This document shows positions 7,863 through 16,442 of a stretch of DNA of 64,000 bases, one piece after another. Below the pieces are notes generated by a model that searched no databases, had not been told where the DNA came from, and worked only from the letters and a program-made list of their open reading frames with translations. The DNA is from JAZGGS01 sp963714405 (GTDB lineage Bacteria; Bacteroidota; Ignavibacteria; Ignavibacteriales; Ignavibacteriaceae), in NCBI GenBank assembly GCA_963714405.1, contig CAVQOH010000002.1:744001-808000 (forward strand). Reading direction: 5' to 3'. The position numbers were made by a program, and so were the translations under genes. Each line of letters begins with the position of its first letter. Position 1 is the stretch's first letter.

Positions 7863-9772
7863 ATCCGTTTCCTTTCTATTAATTCTAATGGTTCTAAACC
7901 GTTTTTTAATATTTTAAGTTTTTCTAAAATTTTCTCATCATCTAAATAACGGGGGCGTAGTGGTGCTTGTTTAAGAACCTGTCTGTATTGTAATTCTTTA
8001 ATAACTGATACATGATCAGTGGAAATTTTTCCTATAAAAAGCGGTTCGAGTTCGCCACCATCTTTTAAATATTCTAACAGGTCTACCAATCCACGCAGAT
8101 AAATAGCATCTTTAACTAATCCTCCGCCTCGGTAGATTCTGATTGTAATAGTAAATGCAGTTCTCTGATCAAAGCCAAAATCCTTATTCAGATTTTGAAA
8201 AGTATCTAAAAACGTTGCTCCCGAAATTAAATTGTGTGCTGCTACTACTCTTCCAGCCAGCAAACGCATACGTGGACGGCTTAAACCACCAACAAGATAT
8301 TCAGACAGAACCGCTAATCCTTCCTGAAGCTCTTCATATCCGGATAACCCGGAATATAGCTGTTGGAAACGCTGTGCTTTACCATTAAAATAAGTAATAA
8401 TATGAGTCCCAACCTCATGCTGCAATAATGCTTCAACCCTGGATGGGTGAATTTTTAAATCGCTTCCAATCAGTAAATTACCGCGGGAGACCATCAATCC
8501 AACAGTATCATTACGCACAAAAACTTTACTTGTAAGATCGGGATATGTTTTTCTATAATGTTCTATTTCATTATTTGCACGCTGTGCAAATTCAGCCGCA
8601 TTAATTAAGCGCCCTGAGCCTTTTTCCCGTGAACGGGGACGGATTTTGGTTAAAATATTTTTAGCAAGTTTAAAAAGTTCTTTGGTAACATTACCGTAAA
8701 GTTGTAAGCTTCCGTAAAGAAACTCTGGTTTGCCCCTATCCCATAACATTGTTAGCTGCCGTTCAAGCTCCACTTGTTTTTCCCTGAAAATAAAAGCAAG
8801 TGTTGGATCTTCAACTTTTTCTATGCGGATATCATACAACTTCCTTTTAATAAGCGGTGGAGAAACAGGTAAAGGGCGATAATAGAGAACAGGGGATTTT
8901 TCAAAATGTGATTGTTTGAATTTATTCCAGGCTGATTCTGTATTAATCGGTGTAACATTCAATAAAAAATCAAATGAGTTGCTTATTTCAGATAATTGAT
9001 TATCAATTTCCCATACGGCTTTTACAACCGCTCTTCTTCCTAATGCCTGGTAATTTGGCGGGCGAAGCGAAGTTTGGTTTCTTGAAAACTCAAAAACAGC
9101 TTGCTTTAAGGCAACTGCTAATCCCTGGTGAAGAGTTCTAAGCACAAGAGGATAAATTTCACCATTTGCAGCATTGCGATAAATAGGTTCAACATGCAAG
9201 TCTATTATAAAGCAATTAAGGTTTTTCGCTTCCTGGTTTGATAAAAGGACTGCTTTTCCTGATTTTTCAACCATTCCATTATAATGCACTTCAACAGCTG
9301 CTGCTCGTTTTAAAACTCTAATTCTTTTAATTGATCTTTCAAGAGTTTCAACAGTTCTGGTTGGCGGCCGTGTTCGTGAGGTGTAAATAGTGAACGATGG
9401 TTTTACAATATTTCCGTTGGTTTTATTGCTGTTATTATTTTTCAGTCTTGAAGAGATCTCGATAATTAAAAATGCTTTACATTCATTAGAAAGTTTTTTT
9501 ACGATTACACGTAATAATTTTGTTAAGCTTGGTTTAAGTCGTGCATCATCCGATACAATTAGATAAGAAGCTTCTCCTTTTACAAGCCGATCCGTTCCTT
9601 TATCTGAATAATTATGCGGTTTTCGGTATACAATAAGAAATGGCAGGGTTCTATCAATATGCAGTCTTCCATCCAAAGGTAAAACGCGTCGAACTTGCTT
9701 ACCCTGCGAAAGACGTTCATCAACTTCACTAATTAGTTCATCTGTAATAGTATATTTAGATTTCGAAACCAT
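7859..9772 (-). CDS. DUF1704 (QEGLA-motif) zinc metallopeptidase
   Basis: A 637-residue protein of the 'flavohemoglobin expression-modulating QEGLA motif' family, DUF1704. The domain fills about residues 210-600. A zinc site is visible: HEVGTH at 452-457 (HExxxH) and QEGLA at 483-487, where Glu484 would be the third ligand. The same domain forms the catalytic core of the eukaryotic tubulin detyrosinases MATCAP/TMCP, which remove a C-terminal residue; by analogy this bacterial member is probably a carboxypeptidase-like enzyme. That function is inference. The first 200 residues are a less conserved segment rich in basic residues. No signal peptide, so it is cytoplasmic. It sits between an FGase-like gene and an ATP-grasp gene in one operon. 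Confidence 0.88.
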   Translation of the reverse strand: MVSKSKYTITDELISEVDERLSQGKQVRRVLPLDGRLHIDRTLPFLIVYRKPHNYSDKGTDRLVKGEASYLIVSDDARLKPSLTKLLRVIVKKLSNECKAFLIIEISSRLKNNNSNKTNGNIVKPSFTIYTSRTRPPTRTVETLERSIKRIRVLKRAAAVEVHYNGMVEKSGKAVLLSNQEAKNLNCFIIDLHVEPIYRNAANGEIYPLVLRTLHQGLAVALKQAVFEFSRNQTSLRPPNYQALGRRAVVKAVWEIDNQLSEISNSFDFLLNVTPINTESAWNKFKQSHFEKSPVLYYRPLPVSPPLIKRKLYDIRIEKVEDPTLAFIFREKQVELERQLTMLWDRGKPEFLYGSLQLYGNVTKELFKLAKNILTKIRPRSREKGSGRLINAAEFAQRANNEIEHYRKTYPDLTSKVFVRNDTVGLMVSRGNLLIGSDLKIHPSRVEALLQHEVGTHIITYFNGKAQRFQQLYSGLSGYEELQEGLAVLSEYLVGGLSRPRMRLLAGRVVAAHNLISGATFLDTFQNLNKDFGFDQRTAFTITIRIYRGGGLVKDAIYLRGLVDLLEYLKDGGELEPLFIGKISTDHVSVIKELQYRQVLKQAPLRPRYLDDEKILEKLKILKNGLEPLELIERKRI

Positions 9773-9836
9773 TTTGTTTGTTCTGAGATAATATAAACGA
9801 ATTGTATAGCTTTAGCAAAATGCCCGATCGGTAAAT

Positions 9837-10637
9837 TCATTGTTTAGCTGATTTGTTAATTTTCCCCAGTTCACTCATAACCCCTTGTGCGGTAAAGTTT
9901 AGTGCTGATTTTAAATATTCAAACTTATCCTCATAAAGATTGCCCGTCCATTCATCCATAAAAAATTTTTTAAACTCTATTGATATAACGCAAGCAGATT
10001 CAGGAAACTTTTCGTGAATATATTTAGGAAAATAACCTCCTTTAAATTTTATATTCTCTCTGACATCAAGATGAGAACCCATATAGTTAAAACTTTTTAG
10101 GTCTGAAATAAATCTGTCTATTATTGGGGCCCAGAGTTTCCTGTTCATAGTACCCGTTCCTATGTTTACCTCGGGATTAAGTTTGGGATCGTCTTCAATT
10201 TCATCGGGACCTTTTCGCCTATAACAATAGGAGTGAATATCATAAACCACAAATCTTCCAAATCTTTTTTTGAAATCATTAAGTAATCTATCCAGCTCAC
10301 TATAAAATTTATCATAAAGTTCGAAAGAGTGATTAATCATTTTTTGTGAGGGTGGTGTGCCATATATTTTTAGCCCCCAAGCATCTTCAGGATTAATGTA
10401 AACAGCACTATTCCTGGGACGATTTAAATCTACTTCAAATCGGGATCTCAAGCCTATAAGTCTTGTATCAGCAATTTCTGTTAATTTTCCTGTAAATGGA
10501 TCTTCTTCCCTGAATTGGTCATCATCTTTCAATACCATATTATTTTTAAGCTCTTCCCTTACGAAATTTCCGTCATGAATAGCTGCTGCAATAAGCGGTG
10601 TGTTTCCTTCAATAAGCTTCCATATCTCTTCTTTCAC
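9837..10637 (-). CDS. N-formylglutamate amidohydrolase-like enzyme
   Basis: A 266-residue member of the N-formylglutamate amidohydrolase (FGase, HutG-type) family, zinc hydrolases that cleave small amide bonds. Visible signature positions are His21 in AAIHDGNF, Glu68/Asp70 with Arg73 in FEVDLNRPR, Asp133/His135 in VYDIHSY, and His189 with the GG at 200-201 in the SHLDVREN...KGGY region. No histidine-degradation genes lie nearby, so a role in histidine catabolism is unlikely; it starts a three-gene operon with DUF1704 and ATP-grasp enzymes, 64 bases from the next gene. I infer that its true substrate is an amide formed by the operon's ligase, but this is untested. Confidence 0.85.
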   Translation of the reverse strand: MKEEIWKLIEGNTPLIAAAIHDGNFVREELKNNMVLKDDDQFREEDPFTGKLTEIADTRLIGLRSRFEVDLNRPRNSAVYINPEDAWGLKIYGTPPSQKMINHSFELYDKFYSELDRLLNDFKKRFGRFVVYDIHSYCYRRKGPDEIEDDPKLNPEVNIGTGTMNRKLWAPIIDRFISDLKSFNYMGSHLDVRENIKFKGGYFPKYIHEKFPESACVISIEFKKFFMDEWTGNLYEDKFEYLKSALNFTAQGVMSELGKINKSAKQ

Positions 10638-10876
10638 ATAAGCTCCTGATTATTAATATTTTCAAAACACAGAATATTTTCAATATAACATAAATATTGA
10701 CAAAAGAAGAATTTTAATAATGATTACATTTGCTAAAAATATAAGTTGATCAATATGAGCGCATGGGCACAAATTAGTCCTTTTTGATTTTTTATAATTT
10801 TTCTCTCTGAACTTTTTATAAGACTATTAATCGGGAAGGATAATATCAAGTTGGTTTTATTAGAATGGGGCTTAGG

Positions 10877-11887
10877 TTAGTTGCTTCTGCTGTTTCTAAC
10901 CAACTTGCCATTATTCATAATCAAACGATTTTCTCCATTAACATATGTAACTTTAATTTTTGGGCGGTAGAATAAATAATCGCGGTGTATTTGAGATTTG
11001 TTTTTCCCACCACCAGGAAAATCTTCGTTATTACCAAAAGCAATGTGTGCCGTACCCATAGCTTTTTCGTCTTCCAGCATGTTCCCGGTTATAGCTGCGC
11101 CGGGATTTACACCAATACCTAATTCACCAATTACTTTTGCATCTTCATCAATACTTTGCAGTTCTGATATTTTATTAATTAAATCTTCATCTTCGCTTTC
11201 AAGCTTTGTAATTTTTCCATTCTGTAGATAAACTTTTAAGGGGCTTTTAATCAAACCGATATCTCCAATGCTAGCATCAAAAACCACTACCCCTTCCGCT
11301 TCTTTTTCGAGGGGTGCACAAAATACTTCACCACAGGGGAGGTTACATTCCAGGCTTTGCTTAACACCTACATCACCAATAAAAGGACGATCTTTTACCC
11401 TAAGAACTAAATCTGTTCCCTCATCTGTTGTAATATGAATTTTATCGGCATCAGAAAGTAAATGAAGAAGCACATCGGCAGTCGATCTCATTTTTTTGTA
11501 ATCCACATTTACAGAACCAAGCATCATTTCTTGTGTAATACCGGGCATATGCCCGATTTTCCTATATCTGCCCTCTTCCGCCTCAAATAGCCACTTGATA
11601 CGGAAATTAATTTCCCGGGGAAAGGCTTTAATAATATTTAAGACAACACTCTTACCTGGTAAAAGTTTTATAAGTTTTTCGGGAATCTCATTTAAGGGAC
11701 GATCATTTTCATCAATCTCATAAGTTGCGTTCTCACAGGTAATTTTATCACAAGCATTTTTAAATGCGTTCGCTATCGTTCTACTGTGAATATCAGTTAA
11801 GATAAGAACTTTGTCTTTTGCAATAACCTCAAATACTTCTATTAAAGCCATGTATGCAGCGTTAAACATTTTTTCCTCTCTGCTCAT
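10877..11887 (-). CDS. Aminopeptidase of the M29-like family
   Basis: A 336-residue protein whose C-terminal half carries the metal-site region of M29 aminopeptidases: GELGIGVNP around Glu255, the LEDEK and GTAHIAFG segment (residues 271-286, His281), and SQIHRDYLF with His301 and Asp303. The part LPCGEVFCAPLEKEAEG (184-200) is also typical (normally GGEVFTAP). These enzymes are cytosolic cobalt/zinc exopeptidases that remove N-terminal residues from peptides. The protein is shorter than classical M29 enzymes of about 400 residues, mainly in the N-terminal domain. It lies upstream of the FGase/DUF1704/ATP-grasp operon on the same strand with a 239-base gap, so it may be transcribed separately. 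Confidence 0.78.
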   Translation of the reverse strand: MSREEKMFNAAYMALIEVFEVIAKDKVLILTDIHSRTIANAFKNACDKITCENATYEIDENDRPLNEIPEKLIKLLPGKSVVLNIIKAFPREINFRIKWLFEAEEGRYRKIGHMPGITQEMMLGSVNVDYKKMRSTADVLLHLLSDADKIHITTDEGTDLVLRVKDRPFIGDVGVKQSLECNLPCGEVFCAPLEKEAEGVVVFDASIGDIGLIKSPLKVYLQNGKITKLESEDEDLINKISELQSIDEDAKVIGELGIGVNPGAAITGNMLEDEKAMGTAHIAFGNNEDFPGGGKNKSQIHRDYLFYRPKIKVTYVNGENRLIMNNGKLVRNSRSN

Positions 11888-11964
11888 GTTGCACCCTTAA
11901 AAGTTATTTGTTGCTGATGTCAACTGAAAAATGAAAATTAATTTTTCTTAGTAATTTACAATAT

Positions 11965-12387
11965 CTATTGCCTGCTTGCTGTAAATGTGCCGCTGTAACC
12001 AAAGCCCTCCTGGTTAACCCATTTCCACTCTCCCTCGAAAGCACCATTGCCAAAAGTGCCTGTTAACCTGGTATCTATAGTAACATCATCAGGATTAAGA
12101 TTTATGCTCATCATTTCATCTTCTATTGAACCCATAAAAAAACCACTTCCAAATTGTGCACCGCAGTTATTGCATTCGCGCACTTTTCTAATATTCCAGT
12201 TTCCTGTAACACCTGTAGAATCAGGTTGATTTATGTAAAGCGTTCCTTCTCCAACCAATTCACCTAGAAAGTTATAACTTCTGTAAAGATAACTTCCGTA
12301 CGGAAATGATTCGCTTGTTTGTGTTGATGAGCAGGAAATAATCAATAACATTATAATTGGTAAAGTTAATAATGATGCTTTTTTCAT
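11965..12387 (-). CDS. Small lipoprotein, 140 aa, function unknown
   Basis: An exported lipoprotein: hydrophobic signal MKKASLLTLPIIMLLIIS followed by the lipobox cysteine at 19 (LIISC). The mature part is rich in beta strands with Gly and Asn turns and contains a CNNC pair near residues 72-75 that could form a disulphide or bind metal. The final part (GTFGNGAFEGEWKWV, then FGYSGTFTASRQ) resembles small beta-barrel or lipocalin-like domains, but I recognise no family. It is separated from the aminopeptidase gene by 77 bases on the same strand and diverges from the NfnAB-type pair. Confidence 0.7.
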   Translation of the reverse strand: MKKASLLTLPIIMLLIISCSSTQTSESFPYGSYLYRSYNFLGELVGEGTLYINQPDSTGVTGNWNIRKVRECNNCGAQFGSGFFMGSIEDEMMSINLNPDDVTIDTRLTGTFGNGAFEGEWKWVNQEGFGYSGTFTASRQ

Positions 12388-12693
12388 AAGTTTCTCTATT
12401 CAAATCGTTAAACAAATAAATTGTTGTTAAAATCTTTTATAAATAAGCCAAAGTCAACAGAAATAATCAGCAATGAAAAAGTGCAGCATATTCATTTAAA
12501 TAATTTAAAATTCCCAATGATGGCAATAAATCTATCTATTCTTTCAAAATTGAAATTTATTATTCTCAATTGTTTGATTGTGGCTGAAAATCAAATGATC
12601 TGTAAATCTTGTTTTGGCTTTTTTTTTGATGTAAAAGCTTATTAATAAACAATGTGAAATTTTAATAATCAGAAACTAAAAAGTTATAAGAAG
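12388..12693. other. Intergenic region upstream of nfnA and the lipoprotein gene
   Basis: About 300 very AT-rich bases between divergent genes, expected to hold both promoters. An open frame of 74 codons exists here (12421-12645) but its composition (Ile/Leu/Asn/Lys-rich, no RBS) looks non-coding. No hairpin or RNA motif stands out. Confidence 0.4.
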
Positions 12694-13560
12694 ATGTATA
12701 AAATATTATCTGCAAAATTTATAGCACCCGAAGTTAAAAAGTTTGTTATTGAAGCACCTAAAATTGCTAAGAAACGCAAAGCCGGGCAGTTTGTAATAAT
12801 AAGGATAAACGAACACGGAGAAAGAATTCCTTTAACTATCGCTGATTCAGATAATGAAATGGGAACCATCACAATTATTGTTCAGGGAGTTGGAAAAACC
12901 ACTAAAGAATTGAATTCGCTGGAAGGCGGCGACGAAATTATGGATGTTGTGGGTCCGCTGGGCAAACCATCACACATAGAAAATTTTGGAACAGCAGTTT
13001 CAATTGGCGGAGGTGTTGGTACTGCAATTGCTTATCCCACTGCTGTTGCATTAAAGGAAGCCGGCAATCATACAATTTCTATAATTGGCGGAAGAACAAA
13101 AGAATTTGTTATTCTGGAAGATGAACTTAAGCAGGCTTGCGATGAAGTTTATCCTGCAACTGATGATGGAAGCTACGGATTTCACGGATTCGTTACGCAA
13201 AAACTTCAACAGTTAATTGATGAAGGAAGAAAAATAGATTTCGTTCTTGCTATAGGTCCTATTCCAATGATGAAGGCTGTTGCAGAAGTCACAAGACCAC
13301 ACGGAATTAAAACTGTCGTGAGCTTAAATCCTGTTATGGTTGATGGGACAGGAATGTGCGGTGGCTGCCGCGCAACTGTTGATGATAAAACTGTTTTTGT
13401 TTGTGTAGATGGTCCTGAATTTGATGCACATAAAGTTGATTTCAAAACTCTTGATAGCAGAAACCATGCTTACACAAAAGCTGAGCACGATGCGCTGGAG
13501 AAACATACTTGTAACCTGGAAAAAGTGATGCAAGATCATAAAGAAAAAATTACTGCATAA
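12694..13560 (+). CDS. nfnA: NfnA-type FAD/[2Fe-2S]/NAD-binding subunit
   Basis: A 288-residue member of the sulfide dehydrogenase/dihydroorotate dehydrogenase electron-transfer family. Residues 1-95 form the FAD-binding barrel, residues 100-115 hold the NAD-binding glycine loop SIGGGVGT, and the C-terminus carries the [2Fe-2S] ligands Cys222 and Cys225 (MCGGC) and Cys237, with the nearby acidic Asp217 as a possible fourth ligand. With the GltD-like protein encoded 22 bases downstream it forms the NfnAB (NADH-dependent ferredoxin:NADP oxidoreductase) arrangement, which bifurcates electrons from NADPH between ferredoxin and NAD. PyrK is the main alternative, but no pyrD lies nearby. Confidence 0.82.
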   Translation: MYKILSAKFIAPEVKKFVIEAPKIAKKRKAGQFVIIRINEHGERIPLTIADSDNEMGTITIIVQGVGKTTKELNSLEGGDEIMDVVGPLGKPSHIENFGTAVSIGGGVGTAIAYPTAVALKEAGNHTISIIGGRTKEFVILEDELKQACDEVYPATDDGSYGFHGFVTQKLQQLIDEGRKIDFVLAIGPIPMMKAVAEVTRPHGIKTVVSLNPVMVDGTGMCGGCRATVDDKTVFVCVDGPEFDAHKVDFKTLDSRNHAYTKAEHDALEKHTCNLEKVMQDHKEKITA

Positions 13561-13581
13561 AAATTTATAAAGAGATTACTG

Positions 13582-15027
13582 ATGGAAAAATTATCCAATA
13601 AAGAAAGAATGAAAATACCCCGCCAGCCAATGCCTGAGCAGGATAGCAAAGAGCGGGCACATAATTTCAAAGAAGTTAATCTTGGTTTTACAGAAGAGCT
13701 GGCAAAAATGGAAGCACAGCGATGTCTTCAATGTCCAAAACCATCCTGTGTAGAGGGATGCCCTGTGGGTGTAAAAATAGGCGATTTTATCACGCTTGTT
13801 GCAGATGGAAAATACAAAGAAGCTGCTGCAAAAATAAAAGAAGATAATATGCTTCCTGCAATTTGTGGAAGGGTTTGCCCGCAGGAAGAACAGTGCGAGG
13901 TTAAATGTGTTGTTGGTAAAAAACATGAGCCGGTTGCAATTGGAAGGTTGGAAAGATTTGTTGCGGATTACGAAAGAACTGAACTTGGATTAAGAAAACC
14001 AGAAGTTCTACCCAAAACAGGTTATAAAGTTGCAATTATCGGTAGCGGTCCTGCTGGTTTAAGCTGCGCGGCGGATCTTATTCAGAAAGGGCACGATGTA
14101 ACAGTTTTTGAGGCTCTGCACGAACTTGGAGGAGTTTTAATTTACGGCATTCCTGAATTTCGTCTTCCAAAAGAAATTGTTAAAACAGAAATAGAAGTAC
14201 TAAAAGATGCTGGTGTTGAATTTAAAACCAATGCTGTTATAGGATTTACTGATACACTTGATGAATTACTGGAAAACGGCTATGACGCTGCTTTTATAGG
14301 TGTAGGTGCGGGGTTACCTTATTTCCTTAATATTCCAGGTGAAAACCTTAACGGGGTTTATTCTGCAAACGAGTTTCTTACCAGGGTTAATCTTATGAAA
14401 GCATATAAATTTCCTGAATATGATACCCCGGTTTTTGATTGCAGGGGTAAAAATATTGCAGTGTTTGGGGGGGGGAATACTGCAATGGATGCTGTAAGAA
14501 CTTCAAAGCGGCTTGGTGCAAAAAACGCATACATTATTTACCGAAGATCAGAAATTGAAATGCCGGCAAGGGTTGAAGAAGTTCATCATGCAAAAGAAGA
14601 GGATATAGAATTTCTCTTGCTTGCCAATCCACTTGAATTTGTCGGTGATGATAACGGTTGGCTTAAAGGTGTTAAGCTTATAAAAATGGAGCTTGGCGAA
14701 CCAGATGATTCAGGAAGAAGAAGACCTGTACCTATTGAAGGCTCAGAATATATACTTGATATTGATATGGCGGTAATAGCAATTGGCAATGGCTCAAATC
14801 CAATCATACAAAAAACTACACCTGATTTACAGTTTAATAAGTGGGGCAACATCCGGGTTAATGAAGAAACTATGGAAACATCAAAAAGAGGTGTGTTTGC
14901 CGGCGGAGATATTGTTACGGGTGGTGCAACGGTTATACTTGCAATGGGTGCAGGAAGAAAAGCTGCTGCTGCAATTGATAATTTTCTCTTGAAAAAAGAA
15001 AAGCCAGTAGAAGAGAAGGTTTCTTAA
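13582..15027 (+). CDS. nfnB: NfnB-type NADPH-dependent oxidoreductase (GltD/GltA-like)
   Basis: A 481-residue flavoprotein of the glutamate synthase small-subunit family. The N-terminus has the cysteine groups for two [4Fe-4S] clusters (CLQCPKPSCVEGCP near 50-63 and CGRVCPQEEQCEVKC near 95-109). Two dinucleotide folds follow: FAD at IIGSGPAGLSCAADL (about 153-167) and NADPH at AVFGGGNTAMDA (about 294-305). The pairing with the NfnA-type gene 22 bases upstream, and the lack of a large glutamate synthase subunit here, argue for NfnAB transhydrogenase rather than GltBD. A run of nine G at 14467-14475 encodes the Gly triplet of the NADPH loop and is a place where sequencing errors could arise, but the frame is intact. 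Confidence 0.82.
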   Translation: MEKLSNKERMKIPRQPMPEQDSKERAHNFKEVNLGFTEELAKMEAQRCLQCPKPSCVEGCPVGVKIGDFITLVADGKYKEAAAKIKEDNMLPAICGRVCPQEEQCEVKCVVGKKHEPVAIGRLERFVADYERTELGLRKPEVLPKTGYKVAIIGSGPAGLSCAADLIQKGHDVTVFEALHELGGVLIYGIPEFRLPKEIVKTEIEVLKDAGVEFKTNAVIGFTDTLDELLENGYDAAFIGVGAGLPYFLNIPGENLNGVYSANEFLTRVNLMKAYKFPEYDTPVFDCRGKNIAVFGGGNTAMDAVRTSKRLGAKNAYIIYRRSEIEMPARVEEVHHAKEEDIEFLLLANPLEFVGDDNGWLKGVKLIKMELGEPDDSGRRRPVPIEGSEYILDIDMAVIAIGNGSNPIIQKTTPDLQFNKWGNIRVNEETMETSKRGVFAGGDIVTGGATVILAMGAGRKAAAAIDNFLLKKEKPVEEKVS

Positions 15028-15110
15028 TACCCTGTTTATAAATACTAAGTTTTCGAAATATTCATTAAGTTGTGATTAATCGAATAGAACATCTTAATTA
15101 ATATTTTATT

Positions 15111-16388
15111 ATGATCCGGTTTGCTGCTCTTATATCAATAATTGTTTTTGTTTTTTTACCTGCTGATCTGCTGACACAACAGGCAGATGTTTGGGAAAAA
15201 TTATCCACCCCTGTAAATAAAACATTACGCAATATAAGTTTTGTTGATGCTCAAACAGGTTGGGCCTCAGGTGAGAGCGGCACAATAATTCACACTTCAG
15301 ATGGCGGTGATAACTGGATTGTACAAAACAGCAGTGTGCAAACTTTTATTGTAGACATTTTTTTTATTAGTAAAACTCTTGGTTGGGCGCTTACCTTTAA
15401 AGATTCTTTCCCTTTTGGTACTGTAATACTAAAAACTACAAACGGTGGGGAAACCTGGGTGGGTGAAGATTATCCCGATGATAATGTTTTTATGAATACT
15501 GTTTTCTTTTTTGATTCAGTTAACGGATTGATGGGAGGCACTTATATTGCAACAACAATTAATGGCGGTTTAAGCTGGGTTGAAGCGGAAGTGGATTCAA
15601 ATATTATTTCCGGATTACCCGTTTACAATTTCAATTTTTATACACGCAACTTTGGATATGCTTGCGGTGGCTACCTTGACCTTGCCGGCGTAATTTGGAA
15701 AACAACAAACTATGGATTTAACTGGTATGCAGAAGGCGTTAGCCCTGATCAGGTTTTTGATATTTTTATTAAAGATTCACTAAACGCCATTGCTCTTTCT
15801 GGAGATCCTGAGGGATTATATGGAATGGGAAATATTCTTACCACAAATGCAGGGTTAAGTTGGAGTTATGAAGAGATGAGTTTATCCGGGCTTTCATTTT
15901 CAATAGATTTCAGAAATGAAACCGAGGGCTGGTCTGCATCAGGTTATAAATTCATGGTAACTTTTGATGGCGGGTTAACCTGGGAAGATAGAGAAACTCC
16001 AGATAGTGCGGTGATATATGATCTTGTATTTCTTGATTCCGTGAATGGATTTGCTTCTGGAGAAAATGGTGTTATATTAAAATATGTTGGGGCTACAGGA
16101 ATTGACGAAAATAATATTGTTCCATCTGGATATTTTCTTCATCAGAATTATCCTAATCCATTTAATATACAAACAGTAATTAAGTATGATATTCCAGAAA
16201 GAAGTTATGTATCAATTAATATATATGATGTTTTAGGCAACCAGATCACTTCATTAATAAATGAGTTTAAATCAGCCGGAAGGTATGAGGTTACATGTAA
16301 CGCTGAATCATTAACGAGTGGGGTATACTATTATCAACTGATTACAAAAGCTTTCTTTCAATCAAAAAAAATGATTCTATTAAAGTAA
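15111..16388 (+). CDS. T9SS-secreted YCF48/BNR-like beta-propeller protein
   Basis: A 425-residue secreted protein. A signal peptide (residues 1-22) is followed by about six repeats with the signature of YCF48/Hcf136-like propellers (WASGESGTIIHTSDGGDNW and variants such as ILKTTNGGETW, IWKTTNYGFNW, MVTFDGGLTW). The last 75 residues are a T9SS type A sorting domain (HQNYPNPFNIQTVIKYDIPE, ending KKMILLK). In Bacteroidota such proteins are exported across the outer membrane and anchored or released; the YCF48 fold is a sialidase-like propeller without assured enzymatic activity. It follows the NfnAB-type pair by 83 bases but is probably a separate unit. Function is unknown. Confidence 0.85.
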   Translation: MIRFAALISIIVFVFLPADLLTQQADVWEKLSTPVNKTLRNISFVDAQTGWASGESGTIIHTSDGGDNWIVQNSSVQTFIVDIFFISKTLGWALTFKDSFPFGTVILKTTNGGETWVGEDYPDDNVFMNTVFFFDSVNGLMGGTYIATTINGGLSWVEAEVDSNIISGLPVYNFNFYTRNFGYACGGYLDLAGVIWKTTNYGFNWYAEGVSPDQVFDIFIKDSLNAIALSGDPEGLYGMGNILTTNAGLSWSYEEMSLSGLSFSIDFRNETEGWSASGYKFMVTFDGGLTWEDRETPDSAVIYDLVFLDSVNGFASGENGVILKYVGATGIDENNIVPSGYFLHQNYPNPFNIQTVIKYDIPERSYVSINIYDVLGNQITSLINEFKSAGRYEVTCNAESLTSGVYYYQLITKAFFQSKKMILLK

Positions 16389-16420
16389 AACCCCTTGCGT
16401 TTATTTAGCGCAAGAGGTTT
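16388..16420. terminator. Bidirectional terminator between convergent T9SS genes
   Basis: Hairpin with arms AAACCcCTTGCG and CGCAAGaGGTTT, one internal C-A mismatch. It lies at the stop of the plus-strand T9SS gene; on the minus strand it is followed by TTTTAC. It probably serves both convergent genes. Confidence 0.6.
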
Positions 16421-16442
16421 GCGAAATTTTTCATCTCTTTGA

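Noticed and set aside
12421..12645. Plus-strand frame of 74 codons between the lipoprotein gene and nfnA
   Set aside because: No ribosome binding site, composition typical of translated AT-rich noncoding DNA, no recognisable family.
14467..14475. Frameshift at the run of nine G in the NfnB-type gene
   Set aside because: The reading frame is continuous and the Gly triplet belongs to the NADPH-binding loop.
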